DNA of 64,000 nt. Origin: Pseudoalteromonas amylolytica. Lineage in GTDB: Bacteria; Pseudomonadota; Gammaproteobacteria; Enterobacterales; Alteromonadaceae. Of the stretch, positions 1 to 10,469 are shown in pieces; position 1 is the first letter of the stretch, and every line of letters starts with the position of its first letter. A model generated the notes under the pieces. That model was not told the origin of the DNA. It did no database searches and worked only from the letters and a program-made list of their open reading frames with translations. The stretch is taken from contig NZ_MKJU01000025.1 of NCBI RefSeq assembly GCF_001854605.1, positions 124,378 through 188,377 on the forward strand, in the 5' to 3' direction. The position numbers and the translations under genes were made by a program.

Positions 1-90
1 CCTGAGTTTACGTCGACTCCGCGTGATGGACACCCACTATTTGAAGGTTTTGTTGCGGCGGCATACAGCCACCAAAAAGCAGAATCTTAA
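1..90 (+). CDS. pyrG: CTP synthase, C-terminal end (partial)
   Basis: The window opens inside a gene. Frame 1 reads the last 29 residues, beginning PEFTSTPRDGHPLF and ending QKAES before TAA. This matches the conserved C-terminus of CTP synthase, the amidotransferase that makes CTP from UTP. The pyrG-eno order is common in gammaproteobacteria and supports the call. The 5' end lies outside the window. Confidence 0.9.
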   Translation, partial: PEFTSTPRDGHPLFEGFVAAAYSHQKAES

Positions 91-98
91 CGTATTTA

Positions 99-124
99 AA
101 GCCGTGCTTATGCACGGCTTTTTT
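99..124 (+). terminator. Intrinsic terminator after pyrG
   Basis: A 9-bp stem, AAGCCGTGC paired with GCACGGCTT around a TTAT loop, is followed by a run of T. It lies 8 bases past the pyrG stop, so eno probably has its own promoter in 125-230. Confidence 0.9.
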
Positions 125-161
125 ATGCAAAAGTAAGTGTTGCTTTGAGTTTAAACTATAA

Positions 162-1526
<1,365 letters not shown>

Positions 1527-1550
1527 CCTCGACAGGTTATCAATTTGAAA

Positions 1551-1576
1551 AATGCCGCTAAATAGCGGCATTTTTT
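1551..1576. terminator. Bidirectional terminator between eno and mutH
   Basis: AATGCCGCT and AGCGGCATT form a 9-bp stem with T-rich flanks on the top strand and A-rich flanks on the other. It sits between the convergent ends of eno and mutH and can serve both. Confidence 0.85.
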
Positions 1577-2249
1577 ATGCTTTGAATTGGTTGTATAAAA
1601 TATCTTGGGTGAAATTGGTTTTAAGGTAAAACCCGCGAGGCAAGGTTTTGATGAGCTTGCCATTGGGCCCAATAGCATCAGTTGTTACACGGCTATTGGC
1701 CGCCTTTGGTCTTATCTGCATTACTTGTCCCAAATGGCCTGATATCTCTTCTACTCGACCAAGGGCAATCAACTCAATCTGCTCTTCCCAATCTCTTTTT
1801 AGTAGCGCATTTTGTTGCTCCGTGGGCTGCCACAAAAAACCATGGCCTATGGTTCGATTAACTGGCTGTATATCTCGCTCAGCGAGCACTGGTAGCCATA
1901 AAACATGGTTGAGTTTTTTCCTCACAGTGCTGTTTTCCCAAGTTGCGCCCGTTAGTCCTGTTAAGGGCACTACCGAAACATACGTGGTTTCAAGAGGTCT
2001 GCCTTGATAGTCAATCGGAAGTGACTTTAGCTCTATGCCCAAGTGCTCAAAGTCGGGAACCGGCTTTGAACCCGCGCTGGCGCCCAGCACATATTCAAGC
2101 AGTTGCCCAGGCCAGCCCTTTTCGCGCAGCAAGTGTTCAGGGCTTTTAAATTGGTATTGCTGGGCTAACTCACCGAGTGTAAGCCCTGCGATTGCATCGA
2201 CGCGTTGCATCAGGTGTGTGATGGACTCCGGCGGCTGTGGTTTGTTCAT
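1575..2249 (-). CDS. mutH: DNA mismatch repair endonuclease MutH
   Basis: Nicks the unmethylated strand at hemimethylated GATC sites during MutSL-directed mismatch repair. The product has 224 residues, close to the E. coli length. The catalytic D-x6-E-x-K arrangement is visible as D66, E73 and K75 in the PDFEHLGIELKS segment. The N-terminus (HLMQRVDAIAGLTLGELA) is typical of the family. The presence of mutH implies a Dam-methylating gammaproteobacterium. The gene is convergent with eno and shares its terminator. Confidence 0.95.
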   Translation of the reverse strand: MNKPQPPESITHLMQRVDAIAGLTLGELAQQYQFKSPEHLLREKGWPGQLLEYVLGASAGSKPVPDFEHLGIELKSLPIDYQGRPLETTYVSVVPLTGLTGATWENSTVRKKLNHVLWLPVLAERDIQPVNRTIGHGFLWQPTEQQNALLKRDWEEQIELIALGRVEEISGHLGQVMQIRPKAANSRVTTDAIGPNGKLIKTLPRGFYLKTNFTQDILYNQFKA

Positions 2250-2441
2250 GATGAGCAGCTTATGAAGATAACAATGGCCCGTATTGTAGCGAAAGAGTCC
2301 ATAATAAAGAAATGTTGATAAAGTAAGCGGTTGATTTTTGAACTATTCTTATTTTGGTTGTTTATTCCCCGCATAAATATCCAGTGTTTTATTTTAGCTT
2401 ATTGAAAGTAAATGGTTTTTTGTCTTCTGTTTACAATCTAC

Positions 2442-2463
2442 AACCTGTTAGAGATAACAGGTT
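2442..2463. repeat. Perfect 9-bp inverted repeat
   Basis: AACCTGTTA, spacer GAGA, TAACAGGTT. It is not followed by a T-run, so an operator or RNA hairpin is as likely as a terminator. Confidence 0.6.
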
Positions 2464-2491
2464 TTGGATAAATACAACTATATAAACACAA

Positions 2492-2500
2492 TTATCCACA
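2492..2500 (+). promoter_or_regulatory. Consensus DnaA box
   Basis: TTATCCACA is an exact match to the high-affinity E. coli DnaA box. A second site of the TTATNCACA form lies 75 bases downstream, and a weaker reverse match (TGTGGATTT) lies at 2538-2546. Confidence 0.55.
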
Positions 2501-2574
2501 GTTTCTGTGGAGAAAGTACTGTATAAACGAGTTAATTGTGGATTTGTTTGTTAATTAAGCATGTTTACGGGGTT

Positions 2575-2583
2575 TTATGCACA
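2575..2583 (+). promoter_or_regulatory. DnaA box (TTATGCACA)
   Basis: Matches TTATNCACA exactly, with the same orientation as the box at 2492. It lies about 100 bases before rppH. Confidence 0.45.
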
Positions 2584-2681
2584 ACCTGTGAGTAACTTGA
2601 GTAAAAGCAGGAATAATATTTGCTGTGTGTAAGAAGTTGTGGAACAATCATTAAAAATCGACTTATAAAAGAGGCACTAAG

Positions 2682-3206
2682 GTGATTGATGCCGAAGGTT
2701 TTCGTGCCAATGTCGGAATTGTTATCTGTAATAACCAAGGGCAAGTATTTTGGGCTCGGCGTTTTGGTCAGCATTCATGGCAGTTTCCCCAAGGTGGTGT
2801 GGATGAAGGGGAGACCCCTGAACAAACCATGTATCGTGAATTGCATGAAGAAGTTGGCTTAAAACCTGAGGATGTGGAGATAGTAGCCAGTTCGAAGCAC
2901 TGGTTACGTTACAAATTACCAAAACGCTTGATCCGCAGAGATTCAAGTCCGGTTTGTATTGGCCAAAAGCAAAAATGGTTTTTACTTAAACTTAGATGTA
3001 AAGATGAAGATGTAGACTTGCTACATACTCATCATCCTGAGTTTGATGATTGGCGCTGGGTAAGTTATTGGTATCCAGTTAGGCAAGTTGTCTCATTCAA
3101 AAGAGATGTGTATCGGCGCGTAATGAAAGAGTTTGCGCCATTTGCGATGCCATTCAATAAGAGAGAGCAACAGGGCCGAGACACCAATTGGCGACAACGC
3201 CGATAA
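2682..3206 (+). CDS. rppH: RNA pyrophosphohydrolase RppH
   Basis: Removes pyrophosphate from 5'-triphosphorylated mRNA and so triggers RNase E-dependent decay. The 174-residue protein starts with GTG and reads [15 protein letters not shown], the conserved RppH N-terminus. GAGGC about ten bases upstream is the probable ribosome binding site. The Nudix box runs over residues 38-60 (GG..EGET...[11 protein letters not shown]) with the REx2EE catalytic core intact. It lies 11 bases before ptsP, the usual gammaproteobacterial pairing. Confidence 0.96.
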   Translation: MIDAEGFRANVGIVICNNQGQVFWARRFGQHSWQFPQGGVDEGETPEQTMYRELHEEVGLKPEDVEIVASSKHWLRYKLPKRLIRRDSSPVCIGQKQKWFLLKLRCKDEDVDLLHTHHPEFDDWRWVSYWYPVRQVVSFKRDVYRRVMKEFAPFAMPFNKREQQGRDTNWRQRR

Positions 3207-3217
3207 AGGAGTGAACA

Positions 3218-5488
3218 GTGTTAGCAACGTTGCGGTCGATAGTAGAGTCGGTTTCACAGCAAGCCAATTTGGAGGATGCGCTGACGCAATTTGTGAGTTT
3301 GGTCAAAGAGGCCATGAACACTGAATGTTGCTCTATCTACTTTGCTGATTATACACAAGACAACTTTGTCTTAATGGCCAGCGATGGTTTGAACCCACAA
3401 GCCATCGGTCAGTTTCGTATCGGTTTTACAGAAGGCTTAGTTGGACTAGTTGCGCAACGCGAAGAACCGATAAACATTGCTCATGCTCAATCTCACCCTC
3501 GGTTTAAATTATCACCCGAAGTTAATGAGGAAGGGTATAACGCCTTCCTATCTGTGCCTGTGGTGCACCAGCGAAAAGTGCTTGGAGTCATTGTAGTTCA
3601 GCAAAAAATGGCACGAGTTTTTAGCCATGACGAAGAATCTTTCCTAATAACCTTATCTGCACAGTTGGCTTCTCAGTTGGCGCATGCTGAAATTCAAACT
3701 GTATTTGCACAAGAAGCAACGACACATCAAACATCAGTACTGAAAGGGGTTTCTAGTGCACCTGGTATTGCAATTGGTGAAGGGTATGTGGTTCTGCCAA
3801 AACTAGACTTTGATAGTATTGAGCCACAAAAATCAGAGCATACGGAACAACAAAGGCAGTTGTTTCTACAGGCTGTTGCGGCAACACGCCAAGAGTTTCA
3901 TATTCTAGCTAATACGCTAAGCGATAGTATCCCCAAAGAAGCCTTGGCCGTTTTTGAAGTTTACCAACAGTTGTTGGATGCGCAAAGCTTGGGCCAGCAA
4001 GTGGATGCTCAACTCAGTTTAGGATGGAATGCCAAAAGTGCGCTTAAGCATGTGATTGAAAGTTTGGTGAATCAGTTTAACGCGATGAAAGACCCTTACA
4101 TTAAGGAGCGCGCTGTAGATGTAAAAGACATCGGTTTGCGTGTACTTCATCATCTAGTGAGTACTGAACATGCGGTTAAGTCTTATCCCAACAATACCAT
4201 ACTTGTTACTCATACGTTGACACCGAGTATGTTAGCTGAAGTACCCAAAGAAAAACTAAAAGGGGTCGTGAGCGTGCATGGTGCCGCAAACTCCCATGCT
4301 TCCATTTTGACAAGGGCTATGGGGGTTCCCGCAATTTGGGGTATCGAGGATATTCCGTTGCTTCAGCTAGAAAGCAAGGAAATGATTCTAGATGCATATG
4401 CGGGGCGAGTGTATATCTCGCCCTCCCAATCATTGCGCCATGAATATGAGCAGATGCGTCATCAAGAAAGTTTGTTGCATGACAAGTTTGAAGCAGAGCA
4501 TGCTTTGCCTCCGATGACGCTCGATGGTGAACGGATCAGTTTACTGCTCAACGCTGGTTTAGATTTAAGTACCGAGCCTCTGACCGCTAAATATTGTGAC
4601 GGGGTGGGACTTTATCGAACCGAAGCGTGGTTTATGCAAAAGGGGCGATTTCCATCGCAAAGAGAACAAGAAGAGTGGTATCGAGAAGTTTTGACGCGGT
4701 ATCACCCTGAACCTGTGGTTATGCGCACACTAGATATCGGTGGGGACAAAGTACTAGATTACTTTGATATAAAAGAAGAGAACCCATTTCTAGGCTGGCG
4801 CGGCATACGTGTTTCACTTGATCACCCTGAGTTATTTCTAGATCAATTAAAAGCTATGATTAAGGCTAATACGGGTCTGGGCAACTTGCGTATTATGTTA
4901 CCTATGGTGAGTCATACTGAAGAAGTTGATGAAACACTGGCCCTGCTAGAGCAAGCCTACTTTGAATTGCAAGAAGAGTGGGCGGATCAATTCTTATTGA
5001 TCGATAAACCAGAAATTGGCGTGATGTTGGAAGTACCATCAAGTGTATTTTTACTGCCAGAGTGGTCTAAAAAAGTTGATTTTTGCTCTGTGGGTAGCAA
5101 CGACCTTACGCAATACCTATTAGCAGTAGATAGAAACAACGCGCAGGTAGCAGAATTATTCGACCCTTATCATCCGAGTGTTTTACGTGTTCTAAATAGT
5201 ATTGCAAGTAGCTGTCAAGAATTTGAACTGCCCTTTAGTTTATGTGGTGAGTTGGGGGGAGAGCCTGAAGGCGCTATTCTTCTGGTTGCTATGGGATACC
5301 GACGCTTGAGTATGAATATTTCCTCCTTGAGCAAAGTTAAATGGGTGCTGCGCCGGTTACATGTCAGTAGTATGGAGTCACTTTTACAGGAATGTTTAGC
5401 ACAATCCTCGGCTAAACAAGTTCATCGTTTAATGCGCAATTTCATGATTGAGAATAATTTCAGCGAACTGTTTTATCAGTCTAAATAG
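3218..5488 (+). CDS. ptsP: Phosphoenolpyruvate-protein phosphotransferase, nitrogen PTS enzyme I (EI-Ntr)
   Basis: Autophosphorylates from PEP and starts the nitrogen PTS relay to NPr and EIIA-Ntr. The 756-residue protein has an N-terminal GAF domain (about 1-165), the PEP-utiliser N-terminal and swivelling domains with phospho-histidine H360 in GAANSHASILTRA, and a C-terminal PEP-binding barrel with DIGGDK near 506 and catalytic C676 in LCGELGG. The start is GTG with GGAG upstream. Short spacing to rppH suggests co-transcription. Length and domains are those of full-length PtsP, not of the sugar-PTS PtsI. Confidence 0.96.
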   Translation: MLATLRSIVESVSQQANLEDALTQFVSLVKEAMNTECCSIYFADYTQDNFVLMASDGLNPQAIGQFRIGFTEGLVGLVAQREEPINIAHAQSHPRFKLSPEVNEEGYNAFLSVPVVHQRKVLGVIVVQQKMARVFSHDEESFLITLSAQLASQLAHAEIQTVFAQEATTHQTSVLKGVSSAPGIAIGEGYVVLPKLDFDSIEPQKSEHTEQQRQLFLQAVAATRQEFHILANTLSDSIPKEALAVFEVYQQLLDAQSLGQQVDAQLSLGWNAKSALKHVIESLVNQFNAMKDPYIKERAVDVKDIGLRVLHHLVSTEHAVKSYPNNTILVTHTLTPSMLAEVPKEKLKGVVSVHGAANSHASILTRAMGVPAIWGIEDIPLLQLESKEMILDAYAGRVYISPSQSLRHEYEQMRHQESLLHDKFEAEHALPPMTLDGERISLLLNAGLDLSTEPLTAKYCDGVGLYRTEAWFMQKGRFPSQREQEEWYREVLTRYHPEPVVMRTLDIGGDKVLDYFDIKEENPFLGWRGIRVSLDHPELFLDQLKAMIKANTGLGNLRIMLPMVSHTEEVDETLALLEQAYFELQEEWADQFLLIDKPEIGVMLEVPSSVFLLPEWSKKVDFCSVGSNDLTQYLLAVDRNNAQVAELFDPYHPSVLRVLNSIASSCQEFELPFSLCGELGGEPEGAILLVAMGYRRLSMNISSLSKVKWVLRRLHVSSMESLLQECLAQSSAKQVHRLMRNFMIENNFSELFYQSK

Positions 5489-5521
5489 AAAAGCACGCAA
5501 GGGTGCACTGTCGCGCATAAT

Positions 5522-5536
5522 GCGCTACCATAGCGC
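5522..5536. repeat. Short hairpin before the TauE-like gene
   Basis: GCGCTA, loop CCA, TAGCGC lies in the 75-base gap after ptsP. There is no T-run; it may be a leader hairpin or a weak attenuator. Confidence 0.35.
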
Positions 5537-5563
5537 GCTCAAATAATTGAGAGATATGAATGT

Positions 5564-6373
5564 ATGAGCGAAGCCATTTTGCTGGTAGTCAGCTGCGCAT
5601 TGCTTGGTAGTTTTGTTGGTTTTCTTGCTGGGTTGCTTGGTATCGGTGGTGGTTTAGTCATTGTGCCTGTGCTGTCTGGTATTTTACGTTACTTTAACAT
5701 TGTACCCGAGTCTCAAATTGTACTGGTGGCTATTGCCACTTCGCTGGCTTCGATTCTTTTTACGTCAACCTCTTCCGCGTTGGCGCATCATCGCAATGGA
5801 AATGTGCCTTGGAATATAGCTCCTTATGTCATGGGGGGAGTTGCATTTGGTGCGTTAATAAGTGGTTTTTTAGCGGCTTTGTTACCTGAACCTGTAATAA
5901 GAAGTATTTTTGCCGTAAGCGTCGTTTTGATCGCAATAAAAATGTTATACAGTAGCTCGAAGAAAAGTGTCACACAGCGTGCCTTACCCAGTGGTCCGGT
6001 GCTTGGTGCCTTAACCTGTGTGATGGGTGGATTATCAGCAATGATAGGCATTGGTGGTGGGGCCTTGATAGTACCGCTACTTAGTTTTTTTTCTATGGAC
6101 ATGAGAAAGGCCATTGGTAGTGCCTCAGCTTGTGGCATTGTGATCGCCTTGTTCGGTTCGCTAGGTTATATTACCGCAGGTAGTGCCCATTATACTTTTT
6201 CACAAGGTTTTGCGGGGTTCATCTACCTGCCAGCTTTATTTGGTATAGTGCTCACTTCATGGTTTATGGCGCCTTTGGGAGCAAAGTCAACACAGTTTTT
6301 ACCTGTGTCGACGATAAAGAAAATTTTCGCAGCATTGCTACTAGTAATTGCTATTAATATGATCATTAGTTAA
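5564..6373 (+). CDS. TauE/SafE family sulfite or organic-anion exporter
   Basis: Integral membrane protein of 269 residues with about eight hydrophobic segments. It has the duplicated family signature GLLGIGGGLVIVPVL (near residue 24) and MIGIGGGALIVPLL (near residue 160). Proteins of this family (formerly DUF81) export sulfite, sulfoacetate or related anions; the substrate here cannot be read from sequence. It sits nine bases before lgt and is probably co-transcribed with it, an order frequent in Vibrio and Alteromonadales. Confidence 0.88.
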   Translation: MSEAILLVVSCALLGSFVGFLAGLLGIGGGLVIVPVLSGILRYFNIVPESQIVLVAIATSLASILFTSTSSALAHHRNGNVPWNIAPYVMGGVAFGALISGFLAALLPEPVIRSIFAVSVVLIAIKMLYSSSKKSVTQRALPSGPVLGALTCVMGGLSAMIGIGGGALIVPLLSFFSMDMRKAIGSASACGIVIALFGSLGYITAGSAHYTFSQGFAGFIYLPALFGIVLTSWFMAPLGAKSTQFLPVSTIKKIFAALLLVIAINMIIS

Positions 6374-6382
6374 GGAAAGGCG

Positions 6383-7186
6383 ATGGCGTTGCAGTTTCCA
6401 CAAATAGACCCAATTATTTTTTCGATAGGCCCGCTCAGCGTGCGTTGGTACGGGGTGATGTATTTAATTGGCTTTTTATTTGCAATGTGGATGGCAAATC
6501 GACAAGCAGAAAAGCCGAATTCAGGGTGGAGCAAAGAACAAGTTAGTGACTTGTTATTTTATAGCATGCTCGGGGTAATTCTAGGTGGACGTATTGGCTA
6601 TGTGCTGTTTTACCAGTTTTCATACTTTGTTGAAAACCCAGTCTATCTGCTTAGGATAGATCAGGGGGGTATGTCTTTTCATGGTGGAGCACTTGGAGTG
6701 ATAGCGGCCATCGTGATTTTTGCTTTGCGTACAAAGAAGTCAATTTTGTCGGTTGGTGACTTTGTTGTTCCTCTAGTTCCTGTTGGTCTAATGGCCGGAC
6801 GGATTGGTAATTTTATCAATGGGGAGCTTTGGGGGCGCACGACGGATGTGCCTTGGGCGTTTGTATTCCCAACAGGTGGCCCTCTACCACGACACCCTTC
6901 ACAGTTGTATGAAGCGTTTTTTGAAGGTTTAGTCTTGTTTATTATGCTGGTGTGGTTTGCTAAAAAGCCAAGACCAGCAGGGAGTATTGCTGGACTGTTC
7001 CTATTTGGCTATGGGGTGTTCCGTTTTGGCATCGAGTACTTCAGAGAGCCTGATGCGCATATCGGCTTATATGCAGGGATGATTTCTCAAGGGCAAATAT
7101 TGTCTTTACCTATGGTGCTAGCAGGTGCCGCATTGATTGCTTGGGCGTATAGAGCAAAGCCCATATTGAATCATTCTGAAAAATAA
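6383..7186 (+). CDS. lgt: Prolipoprotein diacylglyceryl transferase
   Basis: Transfers diacylglycerol from phosphatidylglycerol to the lipobox cysteine of prelipoproteins in the inner membrane. The 267-residue protein has seven or so membrane segments, the RWYGVMY motif near 21, the essential HGG (H100) and the Lgt signature [14 protein letters not shown] (139-152). Its products in this window would include the FlgO-like lipoproteins, FlgP and FlgH. GGAAAGG upstream is a good ribosome binding site, and thyA follows after 14 bases, the usual lgt-thyA pair. Confidence 0.97.
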   Translation: MALQFPQIDPIIFSIGPLSVRWYGVMYLIGFLFAMWMANRQAEKPNSGWSKEQVSDLLFYSMLGVILGGRIGYVLFYQFSYFVENPVYLLRIDQGGMSFHGGALGVIAAIVIFALRTKKSILSVGDFVVPLVPVGLMAGRIGNFINGELWGRTTDVPWAFVFPTGGPLPRHPSQLYEAFFEGLVLFIMLVWFAKKPRPAGSIAGLFLFGYGVFRFGIEYFREPDAHIGLYAGMISQGQILSLPMVLAGAALIAWAYRAKPILNHSEK

Positions 7187-7200
7187 CTAAGATCACCGCT

Positions 7201-8034
7201 ATGAAACAATATTTAGATTTAATGCGCTATGTCAAAGAACATGGCACTGTAAAACAAGACAGAACTGGCACAGGCACAATCAGTGTTTTTGGCTACCAAA
7301 TGCGCTTTAATTTACAAGAGGGCTTTCCTCTTGTCACCACTAAAAAGTGCCACCTTCGTTCTATTATTCACGAGCTCTTGTGGTTCTTAAAAGGTGAAAC
7401 GAATATCGCTTATTTACAAGAGAACGGTGTAAAGATCTGGGATGAATGGGCGACCGAAGATGGCGAACTTGGGCCGGTTTATGGTAAACAGTGGCGCTCG
7501 TGGACGGGTGAAAATGGTCAAGTAGTGGACCAGATTAAAGACCTTATTCACCAAATAAAAACCAACCCAGACTCTCGCAGATTAATTGTGAGTGCTTGGA
7601 ATCCAGCATTATTGCCTGATACACAGTATTCGCCCAAAGAAAACGCAGCGATGGGTAAGCAAGCACTGCCGCCTTGCCATACTTTGTTTCAGTTTTACGT
7701 ATTGGATGGCAAGCTGTCATGCCAGCTTTATCAAAGAAGCGGAGATATATTCTTAGGCGTACCCTTTAATATCGCCAGCTATGCTTTGCTGACTATGATG
7801 GTTGCACAAGTCTGTGATTTACAACCTGGGGATTTTATCCATACATTTGGTGATGCTCACTTGTACTTGAATCACTTGGAGCAGGTTGATGAGCAGCTGT
7901 CACGTACGCCATTTGCCAAACCAACGATGAAGATTAACCCTCAGGTGAAAGATATATTTTCTTTTACCTACGAAGATTTTGAGCTTGAAGGGTATCAGGC
8001 TCATCCACATATTAAAGCACCTGTTGCTATTTAG
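7201..8034 (+). CDS. thyA: Thymidylate synthase
   Basis: Methylates dUMP to dTMP using methylene-tetrahydrofolate. The 277-residue protein carries catalytic C159 in [12 protein letters not shown] and the dUMP-binding segment [17 protein letters not shown]. The N-terminus ([26 protein letters not shown]) is the standard one. It is slightly longer than the 264-residue E. coli enzyme because of an insertion around 138-152. Co-directional with lgt and nine bases ahead of galU. Confidence 0.97.
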   Translation: MKQYLDLMRYVKEHGTVKQDRTGTGTISVFGYQMRFNLQEGFPLVTTKKCHLRSIIHELLWFLKGETNIAYLQENGVKIWDEWATEDGELGPVYGKQWRSWTGENGQVVDQIKDLIHQIKTNPDSRRLIVSAWNPALLPDTQYSPKENAAMGKQALPPCHTLFQFYVLDGKLSCQLYQRSGDIFLGVPFNIASYALLTMMVAQVCDLQPGDFIHTFGDAHLYLNHLEQVDEQLSRTPFAKPTMKINPQVKDIFSFTYEDFELEGYQAHPHIKAPVAI

Positions 8035-8042
8035 GAGATTTA

Positions 8043-8921
8043 ATGAAAGTTGTTATTCCAGTGGCCGGCTTAGGCACTAGAATGTTACCTGCGACCAAAG
8101 CAATTCCAAAAGAAATGCTGCCTATTGTCGATAAACCGCTCATTCAATATGTTGTAAACGAAGCGGTTGCAGCTGGTATTAAAGAAATTGTTTTAGTTAC
8201 ACATTCAAGTAAAAACTCAATTGAGAACCACTTTGACACAAGTTTTGAGTTAGAAGCTATGTTGGAAAAGCGTGTAAAGCGTCAATTGCTTGAAGAAGTA
8301 CAGTCAATTTGTCCTGCGGGTGTTACGATTATTCATGTTCGTCAAGGTGAAGCGAAGGGCTTAGGTCACGCTATTAACTGCGCAGCCCCTATTATCGGAG
8401 ATGCGCCGTTTGCTGTTATGCTACCAGACGTGCTAATTGACGAAGCTGCAAGCGACTTGTCTAAAGATAATTTAGCGCAAATGATTGGCCGCTTTAAAGA
8501 AAATGGTCAAAGCCAAATCATGGTGGAGCCTGTAGCTCATAAAGATGTGGATAAGTTTGGTATCGCAGATGTTGGTGACAAAAAGCTTAAAGCGGGTGAA
8601 AGTGCAGATTTAAATACTCTAGTAGAGAAGCCGAGTGTAGACGAAGCGCCTTCAAATCTGGCTGTTGTTGGCCGATATGTATTGAGTAAAGATATTTGGC
8701 CTTTACTTTCAAAGACTCCGCTTGGTGCTGGTGGAGAGATTCAACTGACTGACGCTATTGCAATGTTAATGGAAAAAGAAAAGGTACAAGCATATGCCAT
8801 GAAGGGTAAAAGCCACGACTGCGGTAGCAAGTTGGGTTATTTACAGGCAAATGTTGAATACGCATTAAGGTGCAGTGAGTTCAGCAAAGAGCTTAAAGCA
8901 CATATAAAAGGTCTTATATAA
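8043..8921 (+). CDS. galU: UTP-glucose-1-phosphate uridylyltransferase
   Basis: Makes UDP-glucose for envelope polysaccharides. The 292-residue product has the nucleotide-binding signature [18 protein letters not shown] (9-26), the DKP segment and the C-terminal [18 protein letters not shown] helix of GalU. AGGAG lies seven bases before the ATG. It ends the housekeeping run and is followed by a strong terminator. Confidence 0.96.
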   Translation: MKVVIPVAGLGTRMLPATKAIPKEMLPIVDKPLIQYVVNEAVAAGIKEIVLVTHSSKNSIENHFDTSFELEAMLEKRVKRQLLEEVQSICPAGVTIIHVRQGEAKGLGHAINCAAPIIGDAPFAVMLPDVLIDEAASDLSKDNLAQMIGRFKENGQSQIMVEPVAHKDVDKFGIADVGDKKLKAGESADLNTLVEKPSVDEAPSNLAVVGRYVLSKDIWPLLSKTPLGAGGEIQLTDAIAMLMEKEKVQAYAMKGKSHDCGSKLGYLQANVEYALRCSEFSKELKAHIKGLI

Positions 8922-8941
8922 AGTAATCAACAAAGTTAATG

Positions 8942-8968
8942 AAAGGCGCCTAATATGGCGCCTTTTTT
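8942..8968 (+). terminator. Intrinsic terminator after galU
   Basis: AAAGGCGCC and GGCGCCTTT pair around TAATAT and run into six T residues. It separates the housekeeping block from the flagellar cluster. Confidence 0.93.
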
Positions 8969-9119
8969 GTTATGTATAGGCGATTACAGCGGCAAAGTAT
9001 TGCCATACTAAAATTATGAAAGAGGCAGCCGATAATAACTTTATGTAGGTCAGCGTAACCATGCTCAAGCAAGTTAGGAATATGGGTTTAAATATGTAGT
9101 ACTCGTAGAACCAATAATT

Positions 9120-9137
9120 TGGGTATGCTTTTTGCAT
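9120..9137 (+). promoter_or_regulatory. Putative sigma54 promoter for the flgO-like genes
   Basis: GGGTATG-CTTT-TTGCA has GG at 9122-9123 and GC at 9134-9135 with the obligatory 10-base spacing. The -24 half is weaker than at the other flagellar promoters here. The start codon is 39 bases downstream of the GC. Confidence 0.55.
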
Positions 9138-9173
9138 TTGCTAAGCAGAGTAATTTACTTAGGTTAAATAATC

Positions 9174-9770
9174 ATGCGGTTTTTACTACTTGCGCTATGT
9201 GTAGGCTTGATTGGGTGTCAAAGCCCCAATGATGCCAAAAAGCAACATACATTGTACGTCACCCCTGAAAAGAAAATGGCTGCGTATACTGTTCACCAAT
9301 ATGTGGGGGATTTAAGTGTACAGCTAAGCAATATTTCTGGTGTCCGAAAGCGTAATGCTAGAATCGCTGTGATGAGCTTTTTTAAAGCCGATGGCTTAGG
9401 TGAGAAACTAGCAAATCAGCAAGCTTCAGGTTTAAGTCAGCAGATCCAAGAAAGCTTGTTAACTCAATTCACTCAGTTAGGTTATCACACAGTAGAGCAC
9501 CGTTTAGAAGACCAACTTACTTTGCTTGCGAATGCCGACAGTATGCTTAGTCGTAATCTAGAGAATTTGCGTGAACGTCAGAACATTGACTTTATAGTCG
9601 CAGGAACATTAACCCAGCAGCAACATGCATATATTGTTAATGCTAGACTTATAGATATGCAAAGTGGCCGAATTGTCTCTGCGGCGACAGCAGAGATCCC
9701 CATCAATGTGATGTGGTCAGATGAAAAAGTACAGCAACGCGATGGCTTGATCTATCGTAGTGAATATTGA
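9174..9770 (+). CDS. flgO: FlgO-family flagellar outer-membrane lipoprotein (copy 1)
   Basis: 198-residue lipoprotein with a short signal peptide and lipobox LIGC (C15). After a linker, the FlgO-type domain (about 38-180) shows the family pattern: hxxYVGDL, ARIAVMSFF, LANQQASGLSQQIQESLLTQF and FIVAGTLTQQ. In Vibrio, FlgO is an outer-membrane protein linked to the H/T-ring and flagellar stability. It is the first of three consecutive paralogues and the most divergent. A probable sigma54 promoter lies upstream. Which of the three is the true FlgO orthologue cannot be decided here. Confidence 0.75.
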   Translation: MRFLLLALCVGLIGCQSPNDAKKQHTLYVTPEKKMAAYTVHQYVGDLSVQLSNISGVRKRNARIAVMSFFKADGLGEKLANQQASGLSQQIQESLLTQFTQLGYHTVEHRLEDQLTLLANADSMLSRNLENLRERQNIDFIVAGTLTQQQHAYIVNARLIDMQSGRIVSAATAEIPINVMWSDEKVQQRDGLIYRSEY

Positions 9771-9783
9771 TGAGGAACATACG

Positions 9784-10461
9784 ATGAAGAATTTTTTATA
9801 TATTTTACTACTACCGTTGAGTGTTGGCTGTGCGAACATGATGAGCAGTTGGGAGAAGCCAACGCAGCAACAAGAGACTGTCGAAAGTGGGCAGCGCAGT
9901 GTAAAGGCTCCAAGTGCACCAAAAGAAGCTTTTCAGTCTCGTAATGCAATACCCAACACGGCGAGCCAGATGGCTAGTATGAGCCGCAAAAACATTAATC
10001 ACTATGTACGTGGAATAATGCAAGATATGGTCGAGAACCTGCAATATGTTAATTCAAAAACGCCTTTGGCGGTCTCTAGTTTTGTTTATTTAGATGATAA
10101 CTATGATCAAGCGACACTACTTGGCAATCAATTGTCAGAAAGCTTTATGCATGAGTTACATAAGTTTGGTGTTGCGGTAGTGGACTTTAAAACGACAGAT
10201 TATATGCGAGTGACCCCAGATGGCGATTTTGTGTTTAGTCGAGATTATTTGGAATTGAATGAAACACAAAGCTTTCAGTATGTACTTGCTGGTACTTTAG
10301 TTAATCACCAAGGCGGGGTGTTGGTTAACGCACGTATAGTAGGCATAAACAGTAAAGCTGTGGTTGGTTCTGCGCAAGGATTTATTCCCCAATCTGTAGT
10401 TGATGCATTAGGTAATAGCTACAGAACGGATGGTATTTTACTAAAAAAAGCCAGTAACTGA
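9784..10461 (+). CDS. FlgO-family flagellar lipoprotein (copy 2)
   Basis: The 225-residue product starts MKNFLYILLLPLSVGC with lipobox cysteine C16 and GAGGA upstream. An in-frame ATG at 9760 would overlap the preceding gene and place eight residues before the signal peptide, so 9784 is preferred. The FlgO domain occupies roughly residues 80-210: NHYVRGIMQDMVENL, LGNQLSESFMHELHKFGVAVVDFKTTDYM and YVLAGTLVNHQGGVLVNARIVGI. It resembles copy 3 far more than copy 1. The 13-base gap to copy 1 indicates one operon. Confidence 0.78.
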   Translation: MKNFLYILLLPLSVGCANMMSSWEKPTQQQETVESGQRSVKAPSAPKEAFQSRNAIPNTASQMASMSRKNINHYVRGIMQDMVENLQYVNSKTPLAVSSFVYLDDNYDQATLLGNQLSESFMHELHKFGVAVVDFKTTDYMRVTPDGDFVFSRDYLELNETQSFQYVLAGTLVNHQGGVLVNARIVGINSKAVVGSAQGFIPQSVVDALGNSYRTDGILLKKASN

Positions 10462-10469
10462 GGTATAGT

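Larger units (their letters stand above)
2250..2681. other. 432-bp intergenic region between mutH and rppH
   Basis: AT-rich spacer between two divergent genes with no credible coding sequence. It must hold the mutH and rppH promoters. Separate entries list a perfect inverted repeat and DnaA-box matches. No clear sigma70 pair could be fixed by eye. Confidence 0.6.

Noticed and set aside
1648..2265. Forward-strand reading frames opposite mutH
   Set aside because: They are antisense to a clearly conserved mutH and have no protein signature.
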